Of a stretch of DNA of 64,000 nt, positions 25,610-33,830 are shown in pieces; the stretch's first letter is position 1; every line of letters begins with the position of its first letter. The notes beneath the pieces were generated by a model. That model ran no database searches and was not told the origin of the DNA. It was given only the letters and a program-made list of their open reading frames with translations. The position numbers were made by a program, and so were the translations under genes. The DNA is from Sphingobacterium micropteri. Lineage in GTDB: Bacteria > Bacteroidota > Bacteroidia > Sphingobacteriales > Sphingobacteriaceae. The stretch lies in NCBI RefSeq assembly GCF_014692515.1, contig NZ_JACOIK010000006.1, positions 186,001 to 250,000 of the forward strand. Reading direction: 5' to 3'.

Positions 25610-26180
25610 GTTGTTGTAAGTTTAAATTTGCGGAGATGTTAGCCATCTCCAAGAAGTTAAAACACGAGACTTGAGGCGGGTCTGCATCTCAAGCATAACA
25701 AATATCCAACATTTTAATTCTGGGCGGTAGTGATACTTTTCCACATGCTAGACAAACGGAGAGAATAAACCACGTTCTACGCTTGTTTTTCTGTGTAAAA
25801 CGTTGATCTATAACTATTGATCAGAATGTTGATAACTTTAAAATCAATTTTTCCGACTAAAATTTACACAAATTTTCCATAAAAATTGTATAGGTAATAT
25901 GTGGTAAAACTGACTAAATTTTGACTTTTTTTTCCTCAGCTCTGTGTTTGAATCAGTTGGCTTTTTAGGCTATTATAGCATGTGGACAATTTGTGAATTT
26001 ATATTTTTTTGAAGCAGTTTATAAATAGGACTGGTAATTTCTTTTTTTACAGAAAGATACAGATATAGGGGGACGATGCGCATTGGAATATGCCCACAAT
26101 ATTTGGTTTGTCTACGCATTTAACTTATATTGTGCCGCCTTTCAATAAAGTGGCCTTTAGTTATTATTACATATTTAGAT
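25610..26180. other. 570-bp divergent gap between nrdHIEF and the DUF6377 gene
   Basis: No convincing gene. The left 100 bp is the nrd leader. The rest is AT-rich, especially 25840-26080, with three one-mismatch DnaA-box-like 9-mers: TTTTCCACA (25737-25745), TGTTGATAA (25827-25835, reverse orientation) and TGTGGACAA (25981-25989, reverse orientation). Gene direction switches from minus to plus here. I see no exact TTATCCACA. Confidence 0.5.
25632..25706 (-). promoter_or_regulatory. Structured leader and possible -7 box upstream of nrdH
   Basis: On the minus strand GATATTTG (25706-25699) is one base off TAnnTTTG. Downstream, two hairpins lie in the untranslated leader: CTTGAG/CTCAAG (25693-25688 with 25675-25670) and GGAGATG/CATCTCC (25650-25644 with 25638-25632, 5-nt loop). 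The second lies 22 bp before the nrdH ATG. May be a regulatory RNA structure; no known riboswitch was recognised. Confidence 0.4.
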
Positions 26181-27791
26181 GTGAAAAAGACATTACTAAC
26201 CGTATTTTTCTTCTTATTTTCTATAGCAAACATTTACAGTATGAGTGAGGTTGACTCACTATTAGGTATCTTGGATAAGATGATTATTAATCGTCGGGAA
26301 TACACCACAAAAAAAGAAGCGCATATCGAAGGCATCAAAAAGAAACTCCATAACACAATTGCTTTAGAAGACCGGTTTCATCTCAATGATGAAATTATAT
26401 CGGAATACCAGTCTTTTAAATGTGATTCCGCCTTAGCTTATGTGGATCGGAACATTTCGGTCGCACAAGCTTTAGGAAATGAAGAATATCTCCAGAATAG
26501 TAGACTAAAACAGGCATTTGTATTATCATTGTCCGGTTTATTTTCTCCTGCGCGAGAGGTTCTGGAATCTATTGACTATCAGAAACTGCCCTCTTATCTA
26601 AAGGTATCATACTGTTGGGGCTATATCCGCTACAACGAAAACCTGATAAAGTACATGGATAACCGTACTTATGAAAAATTGTATCTTTCGGAGAATAAAC
26701 GTTACAGAGATTCGCTGATGAACTTGTTAGGTCAAGGTAGTGACATGTACCTTAAAGAAAAGTCTTTCAAGTTGAAAGCAGAGGAAGCGTACCAAGAGTC
26801 AGCAGAGATACAACTGAAACTGTTTACAAAAGTAGCACCTAATACGCATGGATACGCTATGTCTGCTATGGGCTTGGCTATGGTATTTAAAGAACTGGGG
26901 AATGTAGAACTGGAAGAAAAATACCTGCTCTTAGCCGCGATAACAGATGTACAATTGGCGGTGAAGGAAAATGAATCTTTATTGGCTTTAGCTATTTGTC
27001 AGTACAACAAGGGAGATGTAGATCGGGCGTTTAATTACATACAAGCGTCTTTGGAAGATGCTAATTTTTATAATTCGCGTTTTAGAAATGCAGTTATTGC
27101 CAAGGTTCATCCTATTATAGAAGCAACTTATTTGGCTAAAATTGAGCAACAAAAGAAGAATCTACGATTGTATGCACTTACAATTAGTGTTTTTGTTGTC
27201 GTTTTGATCGTTACGCTTTATTTCTTGTATAAACAGGTGAGAATTGTGTCTAAAGCCAGAAAAAATCTGAAAAGTATTAACAATCAACTTGTATCTGTCA
27301 ATCAAAGACTGGATGAGGCTAATCTTATACGTGAGCGCTATATAGGATATTATATTAATCAGTGTGCCGTTTATTTAGATAAATTGGAAGAGTATAGAAA
27401 ATATGTTCATCGAAAAATAAAGGCAGGGCAAATAGAAGATTTACAAAAATTAAGTTCATCAAATCTTGTTTTTGAACGGGATACCGAAGCTTTATATTAT
27501 GATTTTGATAAAACATTTTTTGAGGTTTATCCTAATTTTGTAGAGGAATTTAATAATCTCCTGAAAGAGGACGAGCGTTATGATCTAAAGAGAAATCAGT
27601 TGAATACTGAACTTCGTATTTTTGCACTTATACGTTTGGGGATAACAGACGTAAATCAAATAGCGACTTTTCTTCGTTATTCTATGCAAACTATTTATAA
27701 CTATAAGAGTAAAGTAAAGGGGAAAGCACTTATGGATGGTGATAGTTTTGAAGAAAAGGTAAAGAAAATAGGAGGTTTTACACAAGGATAA
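26181..27791 (+). CDS. DUF6377 family membrane-bound TPR/HTH regulator of the adjacent PUL
   Basis: A 536-residue inner-membrane regulator from the GTG at 26181 (reads KKTLLTVFFFLFSIANIYSM, a signal peptide). Residues about 30-320 are helical TPR-like repeats in the periplasm, one transmembrane segment lies at about 330-351 (LTISVFVVVLIVTLYFLY), then a cytoplasmic coiled coil, then a C-terminal HTH near 495-520 (TDVNQIATFLRYSMQTIYNY). This layout is that of DUF6377 regulators, often beside sugar-utilisation loci. A TTG 51 bp upstream would add a non-signal-like stretch, so GTG is chosen. It precedes the 13-gene PUL on the same strand and probably senses its glycan. Confidence 0.8.
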   Translation: MKKTLLTVFFFLFSIANIYSMSEVDSLLGILDKMIINRREYTTKKEAHIEGIKKKLHNTIALEDRFHLNDEIISEYQSFKCDSALAYVDRNISVAQALGNEEYLQNSRLKQAFVLSLSGLFSPAREVLESIDYQKLPSYLKVSYCWGYIRYNENLIKYMDNRTYEKLYLSENKRYRDSLMNLLGQGSDMYLKEKSFKLKAEEAYQESAEIQLKLFTKVAPNTHGYAMSAMGLAMVFKELGNVELEEKYLLLAAITDVQLAVKENESLLALAICQYNKGDVDRAFNYIQASLEDANFYNSRFRNAVIAKVHPIIEATYLAKIEQQKKNLRLYALTISVFVVVLIVTLYFLYKQVRIVSKARKNLKSINNQLVSVNQRLDEANLIRERYIGYYINQCAVYLDKLEEYRKYVHRKIKAGQIEDLQKLSSSNLVFERDTEALYYDFDKTFFEVYPNFVEEFNNLLKEDERYDLKRNQLNTELRIFALIRLGITDVNQIATFLRYSMQTIYNYKSKVKGKALMDGDSFEEKVKKIGGFTQG

Positions 27792-27880
27792 ATTCTATCC
27801 GATTTACCAAGCGAACGATTTGAATTTTCTTAAGTAGTTTTGTTATAGCTATTTATATTTTTTTTGCTTGCCAAACATTT

Positions 27881-27920
27881 ACCAATACGCCTACCTGTAC
27901 ATACAGGTAGGCGTATTGGT
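27881..27920. repeat. Perfect 40-bp palindrome in the gap before the PUL
   Basis: ACCAATACGCCTACCTGTA (27881-27899) and its exact inverse (27902-27920), with only a 2-bp centre. It is 89 bp after the regulator stop codon in the 314-bp gap 27792-28105. It may terminate the regulator transcript, but the flanking T-run is poor. A TAGTTTTG box at 27835-27842 upstream matches TAnnTTTG, which would put the palindrome in a leader. Nothing else is seen in the gap apart from AT-rich sequence. Confidence 0.85.
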
Positions 27921-28105
27921 TTATAAATTTGTGAGAAGTAAGACGAGGATGCGCTATCATGTCACTTGAGTAGCATCGGAGGAATGCTTAACCATTTAAA
28001 ATTATAAACGCACATATATAAAAATCTATTTTTTTACACCATAGCATTACAAGCGCATAAAATAGTTTATACGATGTGTGGGATGATTAATCAATTTTAA
28101 ATTAT

Positions 28106-29995
28106 ATGAAAAAACTACTAACTTTTATGCTTTTTGTCCTCTTCTTTGGGTGTGAAAAGCAACACGATCTTCCCGCTAGTCCAGGACGGATGATTAAAGA
28201 TTTTAAGTTGGAAACCGGGCAGTATGGTAATGCAACTATCTATCAGGACGGTGATGCTTTTAAAATACTGGTAAGACTCGTCCAGGGCACCGATCTCACG
28301 AAGGTTGTGCCAATCTTCACGTTATCGGACGGCGCCAATAGTAGTCCAGCTTCCGGCCAAGCGATTGATATATCTACGGGGAATACGGTCATTTTTACCG
28401 TTACGGCCGCATCGGGGGAGGTCAGGCAATGGGAGGTCGAATTTAGAGCGTATGACTCCAGTATTTCCGATTATGATACGTATAGTATATCGGTGAACGA
28501 TGGGTCAGCTGTTATGCAGGTACAGGGCGACCTGACTTTCAATGAAAAATATCTTGACAATGCCATAATCAATACCGCAACAGCGGAGGCAGCAGAAGGT
28601 GAAAATCTCAAAAGATGGCAAGAGTGGGATATCATCTATCATTCTTCGGAAGGAGATACTAAATATTATCAGCTACGGAACCTACATAGCGGTATGTTCC
28701 TGAACGGTGTTTCTGATGGTGGACAGCTGAAACAAAACTGGGAATTAAAAAACAATGCGGATCTACAGTTGTGGAGCATCGAAGAGTCAGTGGAGACTGG
28801 CAAATTTGAATTATCCAACAAAGCTAACGGACTATACTTGACATTGAGCGGGGATGGAGCTATTTTGGCGGGGGCTAAACAGGATAATGAGGCGCAGCGC
28901 TGGGCGATCACCAAATTGCCCAGGGACAGTTACCGGGATGGCGATGTGACGAATTTCTTTAGTCGGACGACAGGCTCTGTGGCGTTTGATCAGGGAACGA
29001 GCATACCGCTTTCGGATGGGCGTGTGCTTTGGGTTACACAGGATGCCTGGCACCATGGGTCAATGGCCCCTAACGGAAATCTGTATGGAAACCACTTTAT
29101 CTCTTATACCAATTCCATCATTATACAACCCTCCATTGACGATTGGGATCCAAACGCACCGATGATGACCAGACAGGGGGCGCACCACAATATTGGTAAT
29201 ATATGCCCTATTCCATCGGGAGCTAGCCGGAATTGGGTTGGTCCCGGTGTCGAGCTGGGTGATTATGTATATATCCACGGTGGAGAAGGATATGGTCTTG
29301 ATGACACGGATCAGGCGGTGTACAGACTGAAGAAAGAGTCCGGCAACGAATGGAATCAAGTCGAAAGACTGGCGATCGCGAACATGACCGGTCAGCTTGA
29401 TATCAGGTATAAGGATGGTATGGTCAAATCCGATGACGGTTATGTCTACGTGTACGGAGAACGCACGGCACCGGAAACATTTGGATTTAACACCCTTTTG
29501 TACGTAGCGCGGTTTTCGCACGATGAGCCGACTGAATGGTCTTTTTGGGACGGATCAACATGGGGGCATACGCCTTTAGTCGCCTCCTCCGCGGTAATTG
29601 CCGAAGGCAACGGAACCAATAACTTTGGTTATTTAAATGGTAAATTTCTTCACTTAACCATGGATCAAGGTTTTTATTGCGGCATTCCTTCCATCAATAT
29701 GTACATCGCTACGTCCAGCAGCCCTACAGGGCCGTTTACTTCAAGAAAGCTGGTATACCACTTTACCGAATTTTATAAAGGGTATAATGCGCGCATATAT
29801 ACGCCAATTATCCATACAATAGCACAAAATGGTAGGGATGAACTTCTGTTGACATACAGCATTAACTATGGCGCTTGTGAAGAAAACAGTGAAAATGTGG
29901 TCAAGGAAGACGACGGCAATTTTGATCCCTACTATTACCGGGTAAAAGGTGTACGTATTCCGTACGAGATGATCGGCTTAAATAATGGTAAATAA
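28106..29995 (+). CDS. Three-domain PUL lipoprotein: Ig-like, ricin-type trefoil, five-bladed-propeller-like enzyme domain
   Basis: First gene of the PUL; 629 residues, lipobox FFGC (Cys16), so probably surface-exposed. Residues about 25-112 match the DUF5018-type Ig-like module (LTKVVPIFTLSDGA, then a VTAASGEVRQWEV ending). Residues about 150-272 read as a ricin-like trefoil (YYQLRNLHSGMFLNG; KANGLYLTLSGDG; AQRWAI), a sugar-binding fold. From about 280 (FFSRTTGSVAFDQGTSIPLS DGRVLWV) the pattern is that of DUF4185/DUF5005-type five-bladed propellers. Some DUF4185 proteins are glycoside hydrolases (family GH183, from memory). Likely a surface glycan-cleaving enzyme of unassigned activity. Confidence 0.6.
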   Translation: MKKLLTFMLFVLFFGCEKQHDLPASPGRMIKDFKLETGQYGNATIYQDGDAFKILVRLVQGTDLTKVVPIFTLSDGANSSPASGQAIDISTGNTVIFTVTAASGEVRQWEVEFRAYDSSISDYDTYSISVNDGSAVMQVQGDLTFNEKYLDNAIINTATAEAAEGENLKRWQEWDIIYHSSEGDTKYYQLRNLHSGMFLNGVSDGGQLKQNWELKNNADLQLWSIEESVETGKFELSNKANGLYLTLSGDGAILAGAKQDNEAQRWAITKLPRDSYRDGDVTNFFSRTTGSVAFDQGTSIPLSDGRVLWVTQDAWHHGSMAPNGNLYGNHFISYTNSIIIQPSIDDWDPNAPMMTRQGAHHNIGNICPIPSGASRNWVGPGVELGDYVYIHGGEGYGLDDTDQAVYRLKKESGNEWNQVERLAIANMTGQLDIRYKDGMVKSDDGYVYVYGERTAPETFGFNTLLYVARFSHDEPTEWSFWDGSTWGHTPLVASSAVIAEGNGTNNFGYLNGKFLHLTMDQGFYCGIPSINMYIATSSSPTGPFTSRKLVYHFTEFYKGYNARIYTPIIHTIAQNGRDELLLTYSINYGACEENSENVVKEDDGNFDPYYYRVKGVRIPYEMIGLNNGK

Positions 29996-30004
29996 GAATA
30001 TCTG

Positions 30005-32365
30005 ATGATAAAGTATCTGTCTATCCTTTGCCTATTGTCCGGCTTCTTGTCAAAAACTGCTTTTTCGCATGGCTATATCCAGAACAGCAGGCTTTGGAAC
30101 GCAAAATGGATTTCAGAGGAGAGTGATGAGGGGCTGACATACGGTGTTTACCATTTTAGGAAAAGTATCGAACTCGCTGGAAAACCGGAAAGTTTCGTTA
30201 TACATGTTTCGGCAGATAACCGCTATAAGTTATATGTCAACGGTCAAGTTGTATCGATGGGTCCAGCGCGTGGTGACCTTCATTTTTGGAACTATGAAAC
30301 GGTAGACATCGCCCCTTATCTGGTTTTTGGACAAAATGTAGTTTCGGCGTTGGTGTGGAATGAAGCTGAATACAGGCCGGAAGCGCAGATCAGTTTGCGG
30401 ACAGCCTTTATTGTACAAGGGCGTTCAGCATCCGAGGAAATATTGAATACGAACGGAAGCTGGAAATGCGTGAAAAGCCTTGGACATCAGCCTATTCCCG
30501 GGTTTTTCTTTGCGGCGAGTAAAGGAGAGCTGGTTGAGATGAACCAGACTATCAAAGGTGATTGGCATGCCGTGCATTATGATGATAATAGCTGGTCATC
30601 CGCTCGGGAACTTTCTGACGGAAAAACCAAGGGGACTTCCGATGGCTGGACCTGGCAACTTGTGCCTTCTCCTTTGCCACAAATGGAACTGACCTACGAA
30701 CGTCTTGTCAAACTACGGGCGGTCAGCGGCATGGAAGCACCGGTTTCCTTTCCGGCAAAGAAAGAAAACCTCACTATTCCGGCCAACCGTACCGTTACCT
30801 TGTTACTCGACCAGACCTATATGACCAATGCTTATGTTACACTTCTTTTTAGCAAAGGTAAGGGAGCAGGCATTTCTTTGGGATACGCCGAAACATTGTA
30901 CGACCAGCACGAAGGTAATGAGCTCCGGAAAAGCAACCGTAATGAAGTAGAAAGCAAAATATTTGTCGGCAGAATTGACAGCCTATTGGCGGATGGGACG
31001 GAGAACCAAACGTTTACTACGCTAAACTATCGTACTTACCGTTATCTGCGATTGATTGTCAGTACAAGCGACGAGCCACTAATCATCAATGACCTGTACG
31101 GCACTTTTACAGGTTACCCTTTTAAACAAAATTATGTGCTTAACACGGGCAATAGCGAAATAGACCAAATATTGGATATCGGTTGGCGGACTGCCCGGCT
31201 AAATGCTTGGGAAACCTATATGGATTGCCCGTATTACGAACAGTTGCAGTATATTGGTGATACGCGCATACAGGCTATGATTTCATACTACAACAGTGGC
31301 GATGACAGGCTTGCCCGTTATGCGCTTGACCTGATGGATCGCTCACGCTTGACGGAAGGAGTCACCATGAGCCGCTATCCTACGCGCGGAACCCAGATTA
31401 TATCTACGTTCTCTCTTTGGTATATCGGGATGTTGCATGATTATTGGATGTACCGTCCCGACAGCGATTTCATCAAGGAAAAACTGACCGGGCAACGGGC
31501 TATACTCGAATTTTTTGAAAAACTACAGCAACCGGATGGTTCTATCAAAGATTTGCCTTACTGGCGGTTTGTGGATTGGGTGGGCGATATGGGGTGGGGG
31601 CCTATGGGGCCGGACGGGAGCGCAGCCATCTATGATCTGCAGCTGCTGTTGGCATACCAATGGGCTTCAGAAATGGAAGCCGCGTTTGGACTAGCCCACT
31701 TTGCCACCTATTACGGAGAAAAAGCCGCCCAATTGAAAGCTACTATAAAAAATAAATATTGGGATGCCGAAAAGAAACTATTTGCCGACACCAAGGAAAA
31801 GAAAGGATTCTCGCAACATGCCAATTCGTTGGCTATCCTAGCTGGATTGATCGACGAACAAGATATGACTACGGTGGGTAACAGCTTGCTCCAAAACACC
31901 GAATTAACGCCCTGCACCATATACTTCAAGTATTATCTCCATCAGGCATTGGCAAAAGCCGGATTGGGCGATGATTATATGAACTGGCTGGGTATCTGGC
32001 GCGAAAATATACAAATGGGATTAAGTACCTGGGCAGAAGACTCCCGCTTGCAAACTGTTCGGTCGGAATGCCATGCCTGGGGAGCCAGTCCGAATATTGA
32101 ATTTTTCAGAATCGTATTAGGGATCGATACGGATGCTCCGGGGTTTGCCCATGTAAAAATTGAACCGCGTTTGGGTACAATGACCGATGTGCGTGGTGAA
32201 ATACCCCATCCGAACGGAAAAATTTCAGTCCATTATAAACAGCAAAAGAATAAATGGAAAATCAGCGTAAACCTTCCGGAAAAAGCGACCGGAAAATTCA
32301 TTTGGAAAGGTCGGGTTTACGCACTGGAAGCCGGCCCCAATATATTGTCGCTAGGCGTAAAGTGA
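30005..32365 (+). CDS. GH78-like alpha-L-rhamnosidase
   Basis: A 786-residue exported enzyme (signal peptide ends near TAFSHG). The N-terminal half holds beta-sandwich domains (SADNRYKLYVNGQVVSMGPAR, a jelly-roll carbohydrate-binding module), then an (alpha/alpha)6 barrel from about 385 (WRTARLNAWETYMDCPYYEQ). The barrel segment DCPYYEQLQYIGDTR carries the acidic residues expected for GH78. A C-terminal beta domain follows after WGASPNIEFF. The family removes L-rhamnose by inversion. It starts 9 bp after the propeller gene. The family is confident; the exact sugar is not, as some related barrels act on other sugars. Confidence 0.82.
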   Translation: MIKYLSILCLLSGFLSKTAFSHGYIQNSRLWNAKWISEESDEGLTYGVYHFRKSIELAGKPESFVIHVSADNRYKLYVNGQVVSMGPARGDLHFWNYETVDIAPYLVFGQNVVSALVWNEAEYRPEAQISLRTAFIVQGRSASEEILNTNGSWKCVKSLGHQPIPGFFFAASKGELVEMNQTIKGDWHAVHYDDNSWSSARELSDGKTKGTSDGWTWQLVPSPLPQMELTYERLVKLRAVSGMEAPVSFPAKKENLTIPANRTVTLLLDQTYMTNAYVTLLFSKGKGAGISLGYAETLYDQHEGNELRKSNRNEVESKIFVGRIDSLLADGTENQTFTTLNYRTYRYLRLIVSTSDEPLIINDLYGTFTGYPFKQNYVLNTGNSEIDQILDIGWRTARLNAWETYMDCPYYEQLQYIGDTRIQAMISYYNSGDDRLARYALDLMDRSRLTEGVTMSRYPTRGTQIISTFSLWYIGMLHDYWMYRPDSDFIKEKLTGQRAILEFFEKLQQPDGSIKDLPYWRFVDWVGDMGWGPMGPDGSAAIYDLQLLLAYQWASEMEAAFGLAHFATYYGEKAAQLKATIKNKYWDAEKKLFADTKEKKGFSQHANSLAILAGLIDEQDMTTVGNSLLQNTELTPCTIYFKYYLHQALAKAGLGDDYMNWLGIWRENIQMGLSTWAEDSRLQTVRSECHAWGASPNIEFFRIVLGIDTDAPGFAHVKIEPRLGTMTDVRGEIPHPNGKISVHYKQQKNKWKISVNLPEKATGKFIWKGRVYALEAGPNILSLGVK

Positions 32366-32428
32366 AATTAGAAAAGCTATATTAATTGTATACGTGTTGA
32401 TTATAAAACCCAAAAATAAGTATTATCC

Positions 32429-33811
32429 ATGAGGAGATTTTTTATAGGAATTTTAGTGCTTGCTCTCGGAGCGAATCCGTTGTTGGCTCAACAAATAGCA
32501 CCATTTAAGGAAAATGATCGTGTCGTTTTTTTAGGCAATAGCATCACGGACGGTGGGCATTACCACGCGTATGTATGGCTCTATTACATGACGCGTTTCC
32601 CAACAATGAACCTAACGATTCTCAATGCCGGTATCGGCGGAGACCGTGTAGGGGATATGCTCAAACGCCTAGACGGAGATGTGTTCAGCAAACAGCCTAC
32701 CGTGCTGTTTACCACCTTTGGTATGAATGATTCCGGATACTTTGAATACAACGGATCAGAGCCGGAGAAATTTGCTGACGAGAAAGTGGAAGAGTCCCAC
32801 AACGGCTATAAACAGATGGAGGAAAGGTATAAAGGACTCGTGGGCACCAGGATCGTCTTATTGGGAAGTTCGCCTTATGACGAAGATGTGGTTATTCCGG
32901 ATAACACTTCGTTGAAAAATAAAAATAAAGCGATGCTGCGCATCGTCGATTTTCAAAGAGCATCGGCAACAGCCAATAAATGGGAGTTTCTTGATTTTAA
33001 TGAACCTATGACAGCCATTAGTAAGCGTGTTCAGAAAGAAGATCCATCCTTTACATTATCTGGAAATGACCGTGTGCATCCAGACTTGGATGGCCATATG
33101 GTTATGGCGTATCTTCTGTTAAAAGCACAAGGATTTAGTGGACAGAAGGTGGCCGAAATGGAAATTGACGCGTCTAACCAAAAGGTAATAAATACTTCGA
33201 ACTGTAACCTGTCTGATATCGTGAAAACAGGTACGGGTTGGAGTTTTGATTATCATGCAAACGCTCTTCCTTATCCGTTGGATACAGTGGCAAGAGGCTG
33301 GGGGAGCAAGAAGAGTGCCTTCGATGCACTTGCTGTGGTACCATTTATGGAGGAAATGAACCAAGAACTTTTGATCGTAAAAGGTTTGAAAGGAAATTAT
33401 AAACTTCTTATCGATGGAGAAGAGATCGGCAAATGGTCGGCCGCAGACTTCGCAAAAGGTATAAACCTCGCTACTTTGGATAACACACCTCAATATCAGC
33501 AGGCACTCCGTATTATGCACCTCAACGAAGAAAGATGGGAAATAGAACGCCGTTTCAGAGAGTATGCTTGGGTACAGTATAATTTTTTCCAACCAAAAGG
33601 GTTATTGGATGCCAATAACCGACGGGCCATCGAAGTGCTCGACCAGTTCAAAGAAAAGGATGGGTGGCTACGTGCCAAAAGAGATCTTTATAGCAAAGCG
33701 ATGTTTCCCGAAGTGAGACAGGCTTGGCAGCATGAAATAGACGTATTGTTGCAGACGATCAAACAGGTTAGCATACCAAAAACAAGAAAAATTAGCCTTG
33801 TTCGTAATTAA
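32429..33811 (+). CDS. SGNH/GDSL-family esterase, exported
   Basis: A 460-residue protein, signal peptide ending at PLLAQQ. SGNH blocks: FLGNSITDGGHYH with Ser38, GIGGDR with Gly70-Gly71, FGMNDSG with Asn100, and GNDRVHPDLDGH with Asp214 and His217. All catalytic residues are present. In PULs such enzymes usually remove acetyl or other ester groups so that glycosidases can act. The second half (from about 235) is helix-rich and extends well past the SGNH core, with no family I can name. It lies 63 bp after the GH78 gene, the widest gap in the PUL. Confidence 0.85.
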   Translation: MRRFFIGILVLALGANPLLAQQIAPFKENDRVVFLGNSITDGGHYHAYVWLYYMTRFPTMNLTILNAGIGGDRVGDMLKRLDGDVFSKQPTVLFTTFGMNDSGYFEYNGSEPEKFADEKVEESHNGYKQMEERYKGLVGTRIVLLGSSPYDEDVVIPDNTSLKNKNKAMLRIVDFQRASATANKWEFLDFNEPMTAISKRVQKEDPSFTLSGNDRVHPDLDGHMVMAYLLLKAQGFSGQKVAEMEIDASNQKVINTSNCNLSDIVKTGTGWSFDYHANALPYPLDTVARGWGSKKSAFDALAVVPFMEEMNQELLIVKGLKGNYKLLIDGEEIGKWSAADFAKGINLATLDNTPQYQQALRIMHLNEERWEIERRFREYAWVQYNFFQPKGLLDANNRRAIEVLDQFKEKDGWLRAKRDLYSKAMFPEVRQAWQHEIDVLLQTIKQVSIPKTRKISLVRN

Positions 33812-33830
33812 TGCCATAATCCGACATATT

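Noticed and set aside
26130..26180. TTG start for the DUF6377 regulator
   Set aside because: The added 17 residues break the signal peptide; the GTG at 26181 fits better.
25610..26180. Chromosomal origin of replication
   Set aside because: Only three imperfect DnaA-like boxes and no origin-linked genes (dnaA, dnaN, gidA); kept only as a question in the findings.
33798..33830. TTG-initiated extension of the GH38-like protein overlapping the SGNH gene
   Set aside because: Adds residues in front of a clear signal peptide; the ATG at 33831 is the natural start.
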